Positions 35,357 to 45,291 of a stretch of 64,000 nucleotides of DNA are shown here, piece by piece. The DNA is from Collinsella sp. (lineage in GTDB: Bacteria > Actinomycetota > Coriobacteriia > Coriobacteriales > Coriobacteriaceae): positions 4,109 to 68,108 of the forward strand of contig DXLP01000008.1 in the NCBI GenBank assembly GCA_019414645.1, read 5' to 3'. Below the pieces are notes generated by a model. It was not told the DNA's origin. It saw only the letters and a program-made list of their open reading frames with translations, and ran no database searches. Positions within the stretch are counted from its first letter, which is position 1, and each line of letters starts with the position of its first letter. The translations under genes and the position numbers were made by a program.

Positions 35357-36310
35357 TTAGCCGTTGAAGCGAGCTGTGGGTGCAAGCGGCTGTTCGCGAA
35401 AGACGCGCTCGACGGCAGCGCGGTATTCGTCGACCTTTTTGGTCTTGCGTACGATCTTGTGGACGGTAGCGGGATCAGCGAAAGCGCACTTGGCGTAGAA
35501 CCACCACTCCTTCATGCGGAAGACCGCATTGCCGCCAATCTCTTCTGCATATGCCGCAAACAGCGTGTCGTGGAAGCGCTGCAGCTCAGCAGCCGTTGCA
35601 GCAGGGCCGCCCTTGACCATGCGAGCCAGAGCGGGGTTCGCGAGCAGGCCACGCCCCAACATCACATGGCGCGTGCCGGGATAGGCCTCCACCAGCGCGT
35701 CCATATCCTCAAGATCAAAAATGTCACCGTTATAGGCCACGGGGAACGGCACACGCTCCAGCGTCTCGCCATAAAACTCTTTGCGCGGCGAACCCGTATA
35801 GCGGTCCTTTTGCACGCGCGGATGCACAATGAGCTCTGCCAACGGCATGCGGCAATACAGATCGAGCACGCGCTCGTATTCGTCGTCATTCTCCAGCCCC
35901 AGCCTGGTCTTTACCGACACCGGCAACGGCGACCGCTCGCACACATCGCTTAAGAACGCCTCGAGCTCGTCGAGATTGCGCAAGAAGCCCGATCCTTTGC
36001 CCTTGGCGACAACCGTTCCCGAAGGACAACCCAGGTTGAGATTGACCTCGCGATAGCCCATGTCGGCGAGCACCTGCGCCGCCCACACAAACTCGTCCGC
36101 GTTCTTGGACATCAGCTGAGGCACCACGTTGAGCCCCTGGTTATTGGCAGGATCGATCTCCTTAAACGCCTTGCCGCCAAAGCGATTTCCCACCCGCGGC
36201 GGCGGCAAAAACGGCGTGTAATAGCAATCGAGCGCACCGAAGCACTCCGCATGCACGTGACGGAACACATGCCCGGTAATCCCCTCCATGGGGGCCAACG
36301 AAAGGATCAT
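35357..36310 (-). CDS. tRNA-dihydrouridine synthase
   Basis: 317-residue FMN enzyme that reduces uridine in tRNA D-loops. The start LAPMEGITGHVFR, the active-site NLGCPSGTVVAKGKGSGFL (catalytic Cys) and the FMN-binding HPRVQKDRYTG and NGDIFD blocks are intact. It is closer to the DusC/short Dus type than to DusA; the exact target uridine is not assigned. ATG 36310 follows AGAGAAGAG. Confidence 0.9.
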   Translation of the reverse strand: MILSLAPMEGITGHVFRHVHAECFGALDCYYTPFLPPPRVGNRFGGKAFKEIDPANNQGLNVVPQLMSKNADEFVWAAQVLADMGYREVNLNLGCPSGTVVAKGKGSGFLRNLDELEAFLSDVCERSPLPVSVKTRLGLENDDEYERVLDLYCRMPLAELIVHPRVQKDRYTGSPRKEFYGETLERVPFPVAYNGDIFDLEDMDALVEAYPGTRHVMLGRGLLANPALARMVKGGPAATAAELQRFHDTLFAAYAEEIGGNAVFRMKEWWFYAKCAFADPATVHKIVRKTKKVDEYRAAVERVFREQPLAPTARFNG

Positions 36311-36335
36311 CTACTCTTCTCTCATATCAACGAAC

Positions 36336-36362
36336 GTGACAAAGGGACAGTCCCTTTGTCGC
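36336..36362. repeat. Family A palindrome, copy 4
   Basis: gtgacaaaggga (36336-36347) pairs with 36351-36362 at 11 of 12 bases around a CAG loop. It lies immediately beyond the stop of the minus-strand ABC gene, consistent with a 3'-end function. Confidence 0.8.
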
Positions 36363-36363
36363 A

Positions 36364-39300
36364 TTATTCGGAGCGCAGGGCTTCGACGGGGTCCTTCTTG
36401 GATGCGCTGCGGGCAGGCAGCAGGCCGGCAACGACCGTTAGCAGCACCGAAATTGCAATGAGTACCAGCGCATCCTGCACGGGTAGGCTCATCAGGTTGG
36501 GTACTTGTTTGGCAGCAAGCGCCCAGGAATTAACCGGGAAGCTCACGGCCACCACGACGACAATGGCAAAGACGCCGGCGATGAGGCCCTCGATAAAGGT
36601 CTCGGCATTGAACACGTTGGCCACGTTGCGCTTCGACGCGCCGATCGCGCGCAGGATGCCAATCTCCTTTTTGCGCTCCAGCACGCTGATGTAGGTGATG
36701 ATGCCGATCATGATGGAACTCACCACCAGGCTGATACTCACGAATGCGATGAGCACCAAGCTGATGGTGTTCACGATGTCGGTCACCGAACCCATGATGA
36801 TGCCCATGTAGTCGGTGTACGAAATTGCCCGATCATCATGGCCAGCGGCTTTGACCTGCTTGTTGTACGCATCGATGTGATCGAGTACGCGCTCCTTGGC
36901 CTCAAAGTCGCGCGGGAAAATCTTGACCGAGATGGGATCTGCCTCGTCCGCATAACCCAACGTGGTCAGATTGTTGTCGTAGGTAAGCTTCGACGCCTTC
37001 GCATAGCTCATCATGAGCGAGCTCAGGTCCTCGGCGTCCATGTTGAAATGGATGGCATGAGCAAAGGCACTCGCATCCACGCGCATGGCGCTCGCCAGGT
37101 TGGCAAAACTCGACGACATCTGCGTCGCCATCTGGCCCATGAGCCCTGCTGCGCCTGCCCTGAGCTGAGCTGACACCGTCGCCGCAATCTGATCGCTGAT
37201 CGACTTCATCACCTGATCCATAGCCTGCTGCAGATACGGAGCCAGCTGCTTTTGCACATAGTCGGTCATCGCCTGCTGCAGGCGCTCGGCCAGGGCATCG
37301 CCGCCGAGCGCTTTGAGCTGGGCCAGGATTTGCTGGGCTGCCGTATCACTCTCAAGATACGCCGAGAATGCGGCAGCAAGCTTTGACGCGTCCTTAAGAT
37401 CATCGGGTGACAGCGCCCTAAACTGATCAGACTGCAAAAAGCTCTCAAACAGCTGGTTGGCTAGCGTTCCCACCTGCTGCATTTGCTCGGGCGTAAGTTC
37501 CAGGCCGTCAAAGATGCCCGAGAAATCTGGGGTTGGCGCTTTTGCCATGATGTCGCTGAAGTCGATGTCCTTGCCAACGCCCGAAAGGTCAATGTCCAGC
37601 CCGGACAAGTCAAGACCCGACAGGTCCATACCGCCGGCAACACCCGAGAGCGCGGAGGTATCGAACGAGAACGCGCTCTTGAGCGCCGCCTCGTCCACAC
37701 TGAACATGCTGCCCAGATCAACACCTTGCTTGGCCTCGCCTTGCAGTTCGTCGAAGGTTTTGCCCGTAAAGACATCCGTCTCGGGGTGGGCAAGCTGCTC
37801 CTGCACAATCTGCGAATTTGCGGCGCGCTCCATAAGCTGGCGAGTCAGCGCATGCGTGTAGGCAATGCCCGGGGACAACGCGCTCGCGTTGGCGGTCTCG
37901 TTGGGTCGCACCACGCCCACAATGTGCACGTCGATACCGTCGGCAACCTTGGCGGCCATAAAGTCGGTGTCGCCAGACATATCGGTCCATATGCCGGTCT
38001 CTTCGTTTTTGCGATACGCATCGGCCGGCGACAGCACCTTAAACGTCGTGGACAGCGCATCGTCGTAGGTAAATTCGGTGCCGGTCTCGGGCGTTTCGAC
38101 CCCACCGTCAGCCGTCATAGCGCTGTTTACCAGATCGTTGAGCTCATTGATATCCAGCGCGCCGATGCTGTAGAGCGTGTAGTCGCCCACCGTGCCACGA
38201 CTCGAGAGCACCATTACGGCTTCGTTAGCAGACGTGGGCCAATGACCGGCGACGACATCGTACTGGCTGTCGAGCAGACTCTGGTCGTCAATCATCTCGT
38301 TAAAGACCGAGGTTCCCATGGATTCCATGCTCACCGTTGCCGCCGAGCTCGCGCCTCCGCTCATTGCCTCGGTCATAGCGTTGGGAACAAGCCGAACGGG
38401 CTTCTCATCGCCCTTACCCGCACGATAGACAACCGGCGTCACGCCGTAGCCGTACTGGATGGCGTTGACCTCTTTGTCGATACCGTCGCCACCGGCATCG
38501 AGCCATGCCTTAAAGCTCGTCATATCGTTGGACTTAACGCTCGCAAACATATCCTTTACGGCCGTGACCACAGGAATCTTATCGGTTCCCTTGGCCTTGC
38601 CGCCGGCACTGTCGTCGGACGAATCCACGTTTTCAGGCGAGTCATCATCCGCAGCCCCCTGTCCGCCCATCATGGACGACAGGTCGTAATCCTGCTTGGA
38701 AATGGTGAGTGGGTAGCTCGAGAGCGTATCCTCCTCGACCTTTTTGATGTAGCCGTTTACGCCATTGGACAGCGCCAGAATCGCAGCGATACCGATAATG
38801 CCAATCGAGCCCGCAAAGGCCGTCATGGCCGTACGGCCTTTTTTGGTCATAAGGTTTCGGGCAGAAAGCCCCAGCGCCGTCACAAAGCTCATCGAGGTTT
38901 TGCGCGTAGGTTTTGCCTCGCGACGCGCGGCGTCAACGACATCGAAAGGATCGGAATCGTCGGTGATCTTGCCGTCCGCCAGGTTGACGATGCGTGTGGC
39001 GTACTGGTACGCCAGCTCGGGATTGTGCGTGACCATGATGACCAGACGGTCGCGCGCAACTTCTTTGAGCAAATCCATAACCTGCACGGATGTCGTTGAA
39101 TCCAAAGCGCCGGTCGGCTCGTCGGCAAGGACGATCTCAGGGTCATTGATCAGGGCGCGGGCAATGGCCACGCGCTGCATCTGCCCGCCCGATAGCTGGC
39201 TCGGGCGCTTGTTAACGTGCTCGCCCAAGCCAACCGCCTCGAGCGCCTCGCGCGCACGCTGGCGGCGCTCGGCATGCCCCACGCCCGTGAGCGTGAGTGC

Positions 39301-39618
39301 CAGCTCCACGTTTTCCAAAATGGTCTGATGCGGAATGAGGTTATAGCTCTGGAACACAAAGCCGATGCGGTTGTTGCGATAAGCATCCCAATCGCGATCG
39401 CGAAAGTCCTTGGTCGAAATGCCGTCGATTAACAGGTCGCCGGAATCGAAATGATCGAGCCCACCGATAACGTTGAGCATCGTAGTTTTGCCCGAGCCCG
39501 AGGGGCCCAGAATGGCCACGAACTCGTTATCGCGAAAAGACAGGCTTACGCTGTCGAGCGCCACCTGCGTAAACGACTGGGTAACGTACCTTTTGCAAAT
39601 ACCTTTGAGCTCCAACAT
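36364..39618 (-). CDS. MacB-like ABC transporter, ATPase and FtsX-type permease in one chain
   Basis: 1084 residues. Residues 1-235 are an ABC ATPase (Walker A GPSGSGKT 38-45, signature [15 protein letters not shown], Walker [13 protein letters not shown]). A membrane segment near 270-300 is followed by an extracellular domain of roughly 500 residues, then three C-terminal segments of FtsX type (ending [14 protein letters not shown]). The extracellular part contains the leucine-glycine repeats [19 protein letters not shown] and a long helical region. MacB-type proteins power periplasmic or lipoprotein/peptide export mechanically. ATG 39618 follows AGGAGAGG. It is monocistronic. Confidence 0.9.
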   Translation of the reverse strand: MLELKGICKRYVTQSFTQVALDSVSLSFRDNEFVAILGPSGSGKTTMLNVIGGLDHFDSGDLLIDGISTKDFRDRDWDAYRNNRIGFVFQSYNLIPHQTILENVELALTLTGVGHAERRQRAREALEAVGLGEHVNKRPSQLSGGQMQRVAIARALINDPEIVLADEPTGALDSTTSVQVMDLLKEVARDRLVIMVTHNPELAYQYATRIVNLADGKITDDSDPFDVVDAARREAKPTRKTSMSFVTALGLSARNLMTKKGRTAMTAFAGSIGIIGIAAILALSNGVNGYIKKVEEDTLSSYPLTISKQDYDLSSMMGGQGAADDDSPENVDSSDDSAGGKAKGTDKIPVVTAVKDMFASVKSNDMTSFKAWLDAGGDGIDKEVNAIQYGYGVTPVVYRAGKGDEKPVRLVPNAMTEAMSGGASSAATVSMESMGTSVFNEMIDDQSLLDSQYDVVAGHWPTSANEAVMVLSSRGTVGDYTLYSIGALDINELNDLVNSAMTADGGVETPETGTEFTYDDALSTTFKVLSPADAYRKNEETGIWTDMSGDTDFMAAKVADGIDVHIVGVVRPNETANASALSPGIAYTHALTRQLMERAANSQIVQEQLAHPETDVFTGKTFDELQGEAKQGVDLGSMFSVDEAALKSAFSFDTSALSGVAGGMDLSGLDLSGLDIDLSGVGKDIDFSDIMAKAPTPDFSGIFDGLELTPEQMQQVGTLANQLFESFLQSDQFRALSPDDLKDASKLAAAFSAYLESDTAAQQILAQLKALGGDALAERLQQAMTDYVQKQLAPYLQQAMDQVMKSISDQIAATVSAQLRAGAAGLMGQMATQMSSSFANLASAMRVDASAFAHAIHFNMDAEDLSSLMMSYAKASKLTYDNNLTTLGYADEADPISVKIFPRDFEAKERVLDHIDAYNKQVKAAGHDDRAISYTDYMGIIMGSVTDIVNTISLVLIAFVSISLVVSSIMIGIITYISVLERKKEIGILRAIGASKRNVANVFNAETFIEGLIAGVFAIVVVVAVSFPVNSWALAAKQVPNLMSLPVQDALVLIAISVLLTVVAGLLPARSASKKDPVEALRSE

Positions 39619-39769
39619 GGACGGCAACCTCTCCTGCACAGGCACTCTGCCCGCTCTCACCCGCCGTTCGTATTCGACGCGTTTGTCCTACTCTATCCCC
39701 ATTTTTTACCGACACCAGTGAGGAATGTAGGGAACCGCATCAAAAAACGAACGGGACGGCGCCCAAAAA

Positions 39770-39791
39770 AGAGGCCCCAAGTGGGGCCTCT
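39770..39791 (-). terminator. Terminator of the TlpA operon
   Basis: The stem agaggcccc/ggggcctct (39770-39778 with 39783-39791) has a four-base loop. The A run at 39765-39770 reads as a U run in minus-strand RNA, so it ends the operon that starts at 41913. Confidence 0.88.
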
Positions 39792-39870
39792 ATATGGTGG
39801 AGATTATCTTGAAAGGCAGCAGACTACTCCGCACAGCGGTGCACGATCATCGCCATGCTTTACGCGTTTT

Positions 39871-40842
39871 CTACTGCTCGCTATTCGCAATCGCCTGGTC
39901 GATAAGCTTGTCGAGCGCTGCGCGCTGCTCAGCGGAGCTGATGGCGCCCACGATGGGCTCCCCTACGATGTTGCCATTCTGATCGATGACATACGTCGTC
40001 GGGAACGAGAACAGATTTGACGTAAACTTGCCGGCCTCGCTATCCGACTTGAACCAGATGTTCTTATATGTCACGCCCTTCTTGCTCAGCACGTCCTTGG
40101 CATCTGCAATCTCGCCCTTGTTGCCATCGAGCGTAAAGGAATTGACGCCCACGACCTGGCCGCCCCTCTCGGCAAGCTCCTGATTCAGTTTCTCAAGATC
40201 GCCCAGCTCGCCCACGCACGGCTTGCAAGTGGTGAACCAGAAGTTCATGACGGTGACCTTGTTCTTAGAGAACAGCTCGTCGCTGCTCACGTCGTTGCCA
40301 TCCAGGTCCTTGCCCGTAAAGCTGGGGAACTTCGTCGCCTCGTTCGAAGCATTGGCACCAGCCGTCATGCCAGCGGTCGAAGCGTCGACGCTCTCGCCTG
40401 AGCTCGGCGTGCTTCCACAGCCGGGGAACTCCTTCTCCAGGCTCTCGAGCTTGTCCTCGATCTCCTTGATCTGCTGCGCACCGGCCTTGAGCGTCTTAAG
40501 CTCATCCGCCGTGAACTCATCCTTGGCGCCGTCGATGGTCTTGAGCAGGAAATCGCCGTAATTGCTGCCGTCCTCAATCATTGCCGAGTCTTTATTTGCC
40601 GCATTGAATACCTTTTCCCACAGCGCGTTATCACTCGAAAAGATCTCGTTCTCCTTCTGCATGAGCTTCGCATACAGTTCGGCGGCCTCGTCGGCATTGG
40701 TCGGCTTCTGCGCAGTGAGTTCTGCGATCTTAGGATCGGAGCTCGTAGATTCGCCCGCATTGCCACCGGGCGCCGAACATGCCACAAGGCACAAGGCCAA
40801 TACCGGCACCATAAACAGGGCCGCAATCTTAGAAAGCTTCAT
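39871..40842 (-). CDS. TlpA-like thiol-disulfide oxidoreductase lipoprotein
   Basis: 323 residues. The signal ends in a lipobox, LVACSA (Cys22). An N-terminal helical domain (about 30-170) precedes a thioredoxin-like domain with VTVMNFWFTTCKPCVGEL (active site CKPC) and the cis-Pro SFPTTYVID. ATG 40842 lies 6 bases after GGAGGA; ATG 40848 is too close to it. It acts outside the membrane. It is third in an operon with a 4Fe-4S membrane protein and a tiny CXXC protein, which suggests electrons pass from the iron-sulphur protein through CXXC to TlpA substrates (inference). Confidence 0.88.
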   Translation of the reverse strand: MKLSKIAALFMVPVLALCLVACSAPGGNAGESTSSDPKIAELTAQKPTNADEAAELYAKLMQKENEIFSSDNALWEKVFNAANKDSAMIEDGSNYGDFLLKTIDGAKDEFTADELKTLKAGAQQIKEIEDKLESLEKEFPGCGSTPSSGESVDASTAGMTAGANASNEATKFPSFTGKDLDGNDVSSDELFSKNKVTVMNFWFTTCKPCVGELGDLEKLNQELAERGGQVVGVNSFTLDGNKGEIADAKDVLSKKGVTYKNIWFKSDSEAGKFTSNLFSFPTTYVIDQNGNIVGEPIVGAISSAEQRAALDKLIDQAIANSEQ

Positions 40843-40871
40843 GGTCATTCCTCCGTTTTGTCGAAGCTTGT

Positions 40872-41774
40872 TTACTTTTTATCGGCGGTCAAGGGGAGCT
40901 TTTCCGCCGACACATCCAGGCCATAGCGATAGCTGATGGCATCGACAGGACAGGCCCCGATGCACTTTCCGCACCGGATACATTCGGCATGATTGGGCGC
41001 GCGGACCACATCAACGTCCATCTGACAAACCTTTGAGCACTTGCCGCACGAGACACATTTGCATGCATCGACCCGGATCCCCAGTAGGGATACCTTATTC
41101 ATGAGCGCATAGAATGCGCCGAGTGGACAAATCCATTTGCAGAAGGGGCGGTAGAACAAAACGCTCAGCACTACCACGGCAATGAGAACGGCAAGTTTCC
41201 AAGTAAAGAGATGTCCCAGCGCAGATCGAATTCCAGCATTGGCAGCCGCCAGCGGAATGGCGCCCTCGAGCACACCCTGGGGACAGATGTACTTGCAAAA
41301 GAACGGATCTCCCATCCCCAGATCGTTGACCACCAGCACAGGCAGCAATACCACGGCAAATAGCAGTACAACGTACTTGATGTACGTGAGCGGCTTAAGC
41401 GTTTTCGTGGAGAACTTTTTGCCGGGAATCTTGTGAAGCAGCTCCTGAAGCCAGCCAAACGGGCACAGAAAGCCGCATACAAAGCGTCCCAGCAGCACGC
41501 CGAGCAAAATGAGCGTACCGGTTACGTAGTAGGAAAAGTTGAACTTGGATGAACCTACCACCGACTGGAATGACCCGATGGGGCACGCACCCGATGCCGC
41601 GGGGCACGAATAGCAATTAAGCCCAGGTACGCAGACTGTTTTTCCTGCGCCCTGATAGATGCCGCCTTTGGCAAAGTTTGGCAGGTGAATGTTGGTAATT
41701 AGCGTCGCCGCCGCCTGAATGAATCCGCGAAATCGGGCCAAAACATGCGACGCAGTGTTTCCTCTTTTATCCAA
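40872..41774 (-). CDS. NapH-like 4Fe-4S membrane protein
   Basis: About 300 residues. Several hydrophobic segments carry the paired motifs CGFLCPFGWLQ, CKYICPQG and CKWICPLGAF, and the C-terminus holds two ferredoxin clusters (CVSCGKCSKVCQ, CIRCGKCIGACP). This is the NapH/CcoG-type quinol-linked electron-transfer layout. I propose TTG 41774 (LDKRGNT), preceded by GGAGTG, which overlaps the stop of the small CXXC gene (TTGGATAA); the frame stays open further upstream, so the start is uncertain. Confidence 0.85.
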   Translation of the reverse strand: MDKRGNTASHVLARFRGFIQAAATLITNIHLPNFAKGGIYQGAGKTVCVPGLNCYSCPAASGACPIGSFQSVVGSSKFNFSYYVTGTLILLGVLLGRFVCGFLCPFGWLQELLHKIPGKKFSTKTLKPLTYIKYVVLLFAVVLLPVLVVNDLGMGDPFFCKYICPQGVLEGAIPLAAANAGIRSALGHLFTWKLAVLIAVVVLSVLFYRPFCKWICPLGAFYALMNKVSLLGIRVDACKCVSCGKCSKVCQMDVDVVRAPNHAECIRCGKCIGACPVDAISYRYGLDVSAEKLPLTADKK

Positions 41775-41913
41775 TTCCGATACACTCCAAGCACAGCCTA
41801 ATCGCTTTGGCCAGCACGGCATCTGCCTCGCCACGCATAACGCCAAAGCACACCATGGCAATTCCGACGATCAACAAAGCGACCTGTACCACGGGTTTTA
41901 CCGCTTTGAACAA
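41767..41913 (-). CDS. 48-residue CXXC membrane protein (CD1871A-like)
   Basis: Start TTG 41913 lies 9 bases after AAAGGAG; stop TAA 41767-41769 overlaps the NapH-like start. The peptide has a basic N-terminus (MFKAVKPV), one hydrophobic helix (VALLIVGIAMVCFGVM), then RGEADAVLAKAIRLCLECIGIG. The CLECIGIG ending is the hallmark of the tiny CD1871A-type CXXC proteins that occur beside TlpA and 4Fe-4S genes. It has no ATG start and is short, so it is easily missed. Function unknown; the CXXC could relay thiol electrons. Confidence 0.75.
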   Translation of the reverse strand: MFKAVKPVVQVALLIVGIAMVCFGVMRGEADAVLAKAIRLCLECIGIG

Positions 41914-42003
41914 CTCGACCACTCCTTTCGTTACGCGACCATTGGACCATATCGGCTATAAAATCCGTGTTAAGCGCGATTTGGAATGTGCAAGGAGACT
42001 GTT

Positions 42004-42678
42004 ATGCGTATTTTAATCGTCGAGGACGAGCGGGCGCTGTGTGATGCAATCGCGCGCAGCTTGCGAAACTTGGCGTACAGCGTCGACTGCTGTCACGACG
42101 GACAGGAGGCGCTCGACCTACTGGACGTTGAGGCCTTCGACCTTGTGGTACTCGACCTCAACCTTCCCCGTATCGACGGCATGACCGTACTCAGGGAACT
42201 TAGGAAAACCGACCGCGAGACCAAGGTGCTGATTCTGTCCGCACGTGGCGAAGTATCCGATAAAGTCGCCGGACTCGATGCCGGCGCCAACGATTACCTT
42301 ACCAAGCCGTTTCATCTGGACGAACTTGCGGCAAGGATCCGCAGCCTTACCCTCAGGCGCTTCGCACAAAGCGACATAGTATTAACCTGCGGAAAGCTCC
42401 GCTTTGACACCAAGGCGCGCGTCGCTTCCGTGGACAGCGAGGCTTTATCTCTTACGCGCAAGGAAACGGGAATCTTGGAATACCTGATGCTTAATCAGGG
42501 GCGTCCGGTAAGCCAAGAGGAGCTTATCGAGCACGTCTGGGATAGCACCGTAAACAGCTTTAGCAACGCAACCCGCGTTCATATCTCGTCGCTCCGCAAA
42601 AAGCTACGCAGCGCTTTGGGATACGACCCGATTCGCAATCGGATTGGAGAGGGCTACGTTATGGAGGATGGAGAATGA
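42004..42678 (+). CDS. OmpR-family response regulator
   Basis: 224 residues. Receiver domain with phospho-Asp in VVLDLNLP (Asp51), conserved LSARGE and the KPF lysine; the C-terminal winged helix (about 125-224) ends in RIGEGYVME. ATG 42004 follows CAAGGAG. It overlaps the kinase by four bases. It is divergent from the redox operon starting at 41913, which is its most obvious target. Confidence 0.92.
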   Translation: MRILIVEDERALCDAIARSLRNLAYSVDCCHDGQEALDLLDVEAFDLVVLDLNLPRIDGMTVLRELRKTDRETKVLILSARGEVSDKVAGLDAGANDYLTKPFHLDELAARIRSLTLRRFAQSDIVLTCGKLRFDTKARVASVDSEALSLTRKETGILEYLMLNQGRPVSQEELIEHVWDSTVNSFSNATRVHISSLRKKLRSALGYDPIRNRIGEGYVMEDGE

Positions 42679-43826
42679 AAGGGCTTTCGCTGCAATGGCG
42701 CATAACGATTATGACGGCACTGCTCACGTGTGCGGCATGCGTGCTGACGAACTGCCTGGTCGGCTATACGGGCATGCGCTACATGGACGCCATCGGCAGT
42801 GACATCTCGGCCCTTAACGCAACCGGCGAAGACTCGCCCCAGGCGTTCGATCCAACGAAAGCGACCCTCGATGAAAAGGTCACGATCGTCGTAAACGACG
42901 CACAAGAGTCTTTTGGCACGACAACCTGGTGCATCACGGCTGGAATCACACTCCTTGGCGGCGTGCTGGCATACTTTGTGAGCGGCCGTGCACTTAAACC
43001 GCTACGGGCTTTTGCAGCCCAGGTTGAACGCGTGCAGCCTGACAATCTAAGCGAAATTAAGCTCAGCAAAGATGTACCCACCGAGCTACAGCGATGCAGC
43101 GCCTCATTCAACGACATGATCGCCCGTCTTGGCGAAGGGTTCTCTGCACAGCGCCAGTTTACCGGCAACGCCGCACACGAGCTGCGCACCCCGCTCGCCC
43201 TTATGCAGGCACAGATTGAACTATTCATCTCCGAGCACTCCGGTTTGCAACCCGAAACAGCCGAGCTGCTCGACCTGTTACAAGAACAAACCGAGCGAAT
43301 GTCGCAGATGACCAAGGTATTGCTCGAGATGAGTGAGCTCCGCAGCATTCCTTGCGAGGACGATGTTGAACTTGGCCCCTTGTCCGAAGAGGTCCTCACC
43401 GACCTTGCGCCACTTGCCGAGAATAATGGCATAGCCCTCGATTGCTCCGGAGACGCTTTGACAATCGGAAGTGATACGCTCCTCTATCGGCTGGTGTTCA
43501 ATCTGGTCGAAAACGCCATCCGCTACAGCCGCTCCAGCTCGACTGTCAACGTCTCCATCAGCGACAGCGACAGCCACGTGCTCCTGCGAGTCAAAGATGA
43601 GGGCCCGGGAATACCCAAGCAGTACCGAGAGAGCATCTTCCAGCCGTTCTTTCGTCTAGACAAATCCCGCAGCAGGGCATACGGCGGCGCAGGACTCGGG
43701 CTAGCGCTTGTTTGGGAGATTGCAGCCCTACACGGCGGCACGGTAGAGGTCGAAACAAGTTCCGAGAACGGGACTACCATGCTCGTAAGCCTTCCAAAAC
43801 GATCTGCAGCGTTAACCGAACAGTAA
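42675..43826 (+). CDS. Sensor histidine kinase
   Basis: 383 residues. Two membrane segments (about 10-33 and 86-103) bound a short extracellular loop of about 50 residues, then HAMP-like, HisKA (NAAHELRTPLA, His168) and HATPase (NLVENAIRYSR, DEGPGIP, GAGLGLALV). ATG overlaps the regulator stop (ATGA). The outer loop is too small for a large ligand domain, so membrane or redox state may be sensed (inference). Confidence 0.92.
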   Translation: MKGLSLQWRITIMTALLTCAACVLTNCLVGYTGMRYMDAIGSDISALNATGEDSPQAFDPTKATLDEKVTIVVNDAQESFGTTTWCITAGITLLGGVLAYFVSGRALKPLRAFAAQVERVQPDNLSEIKLSKDVPTELQRCSASFNDMIARLGEGFSAQRQFTGNAAHELRTPLALMQAQIELFISEHSGLQPETAELLDLLQEQTERMSQMTKVLLEMSELRSIPCEDDVELGPLSEEVLTDLAPLAENNGIALDCSGDALTIGSDTLLYRLVFNLVENAIRYSRSSSTVNVSISDSDSHVLLRVKDEGPGIPKQYRESIFQPFFRLDKSRSRAYGGAGLGLALVWEIAALHGGTVEVETSSENGTTMLVSLPKRSAALTEQ

Positions 43827-43994
43827 AACTAGAACGAGGCCCAGTGGGTCCCGCCCTTACAAAACCCGAAGGCTTTCCATGTGTCTGTACTATGAGCCGT
43901 TGGGGAACCAGATGTCAACCAGCATGCCGAGCTCAGTCACCTCATCCTAGGGAAAGGAGCAAAGGGGCGTCACTGCTTTTGACGGTGCTCTTAG

Positions 43995-44759
43995 CTACAG
44001 TAGACCTTCCACGAAAGGTTTGAGCTTGTCGAGCATCGCGTCGCTTCTGATGACTGTACCTAAATCGAGGTGCTCACTCTTCTCCTTCGTAATCGTCTGA
44101 GTGATTACGCCCATGAACAGCAGCCTGGAGCCGATGGCAATTCCGTCGGTCGTGGGATAGCTGCCCTGGTTGAGGATGAAGGCGGGACTGCCGCTGGAGC
44201 CCTCGAATACAGATGCGTCAACGAGGAACTCGCGCTTACCCTTGTAGTCGTTCCAAGCGGGCGTGGAAGTCCAGCCTTGCCTGATGAGGGGGGTCTTGTT
44301 GTAGTCGTCATAGAGCCCGCTGGGGTATCCGATAAAGGTGATTTGCTCGAGCGCCGCCAAATTGTCCAGCACACTCTTCTTCGGGATGAGTCCAGAGTCG
44401 ATGGATCGGTAGAAGGGCCTCTTCCCGTTTTCTTCAAGCATGCTGAGAACAGGGGCCACCGGCATCGCAACCAAGTCGAGCTCTCCGAGCTTCTTCCCCT
44501 CGATGAATGACTTGTCGAAGTTCACGCTGATGGTCTCGCGTGACGGGGCGTCACCTTCGGCTAGATTGATGACGAAGCGACCCTGAATCACATCCTTGAG
44601 GACATGGTGGTTGGTAATGAGCAGGGGCACTTTTCGTCCGTCTTCAAGGTCATAGGAAAAGAAGAATCCTGTACCCGAGACGCCCGTGCCTTCGGTAGTA
44701 ATGCCCACGATGGGGACCGTGGTAAAGAGCAGCTGCGTGCTCGTATCATTAATGTTCAT
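43995..44759 (-). CDS. Trypsin-like serine protease
   Basis: 254 residues without a signal peptide or PDZ domain. The catalytic triad candidates are His51 or His52 (LITNHHVL), Asp95 (GELDLVAM) and Ser189 (GSSGSPAF). The fold looks like a stand-alone trypsin-like peptidase. ATG 44759 lies within the end of the upstream membrane protein gene (11-base overlap). Intracellular location is expected from lack of signal. Target unknown. It is in an accessory stretch beside an IS remnant. Confidence 0.8.
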   Translation of the reverse strand: MNINDTSTQLLFTTVPIVGITTEGTGVSGTGFFFSYDLEDGRKVPLLITNHHVLKDVIQGRFVINLAEGDAPSRETISVNFDKSFIEGKKLGELDLVAMPVAPVLSMLEENGKRPFYRSIDSGLIPKKSVLDNLAALEQITFIGYPSGLYDDYNKTPLIRQGWTSTPAWNDYKGKREFLVDASVFEGSSGSPAFILNQGSYPTTDGIAIGSRLLFMGVITQTITKEKSEHLDLGTVIRSDAMLDKLKPFVEGLL

Positions 44760-45291
44760 CGGTCTTGGTCTCCTTGTCATCGGGATCCGCCAGGTGTTCT
44801 AGGACGCGCTCGGCCAGATCAGATTTGCCCTGCTTCTCTTCTTTTCGGATAAAGATAAAAGCGACAAAGAGTCCTACTGCGCCACACGGTGCTACGCAGA
44901 GCATCAAGATACCGGGCAAAGATGCGAGATTGACAGATGACGACAAACCCCCGAGAAACCAGCCCAGGAACGTTGTCGCAAGACCTAAAAGGATGTCAGG
45001 TTTGTAGGAAGGGCGCTCCTGCTTGGCCTGAAGGAGCATCTCCCTTGCTTTTCTCAGGTCGCTGTCGCGCTGCCCGACGTATGATTCCTGCAGGTATTCA
45101 TTGGGGATGCGAACCTCGTGGTCCTGGCGCACGGCGACGTGCTCCCGGTCATTTATGAGGTGGATGCCGTTACTTGCCTCTCCAACGCTAGCATTGTCGC
45201 CCATGTGCTCGAATACGCTGTCGAGGTCAGCCCACCTGACTCTATGGGCAAGCGCCTGGTCTTGTGGTGGGTTCTCTTGACCTTTCTCCAC
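44749..45291 (-). CDS. Membrane protein paired with the trypsin-like protease
   Basis: 180 residues from GTG 45291 (after AAGGAGATCTG). About 100 polar, charged residues come first (no recognised domain), then two close membrane segments (about 98-122 and 128-148) and a charged C-terminus (KQGKSDLAERVLEHLADPDDKETKTDEH). The overlap with the protease gene shows they are translated together. It might anchor or regulate the protease; this is inference. Confidence 0.75.
   Translation of the reverse strand: MEKGQENPPQDQALAHRVRWADLDSVFEHMGDNASVGEASNGIHLINDREHVAVRQDHEVRIPNEYLQESYVGQRDSDLRKAREMLLQAKQERPSYKPDILLGLATTFLGWFLGGLSSSVNLASLPGILMLCVAPCGAVGLFVAFIFIRKEEKQGKSDLAERVLEHLADPDDKETKTDEH

Noticed and set aside
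37483..39099. A 538-codon plus-strand open frame inside the MacB-like gene
   Set aside because: Antisense to the ABC ATPase and outer domain with all motifs intact on the minus strand.
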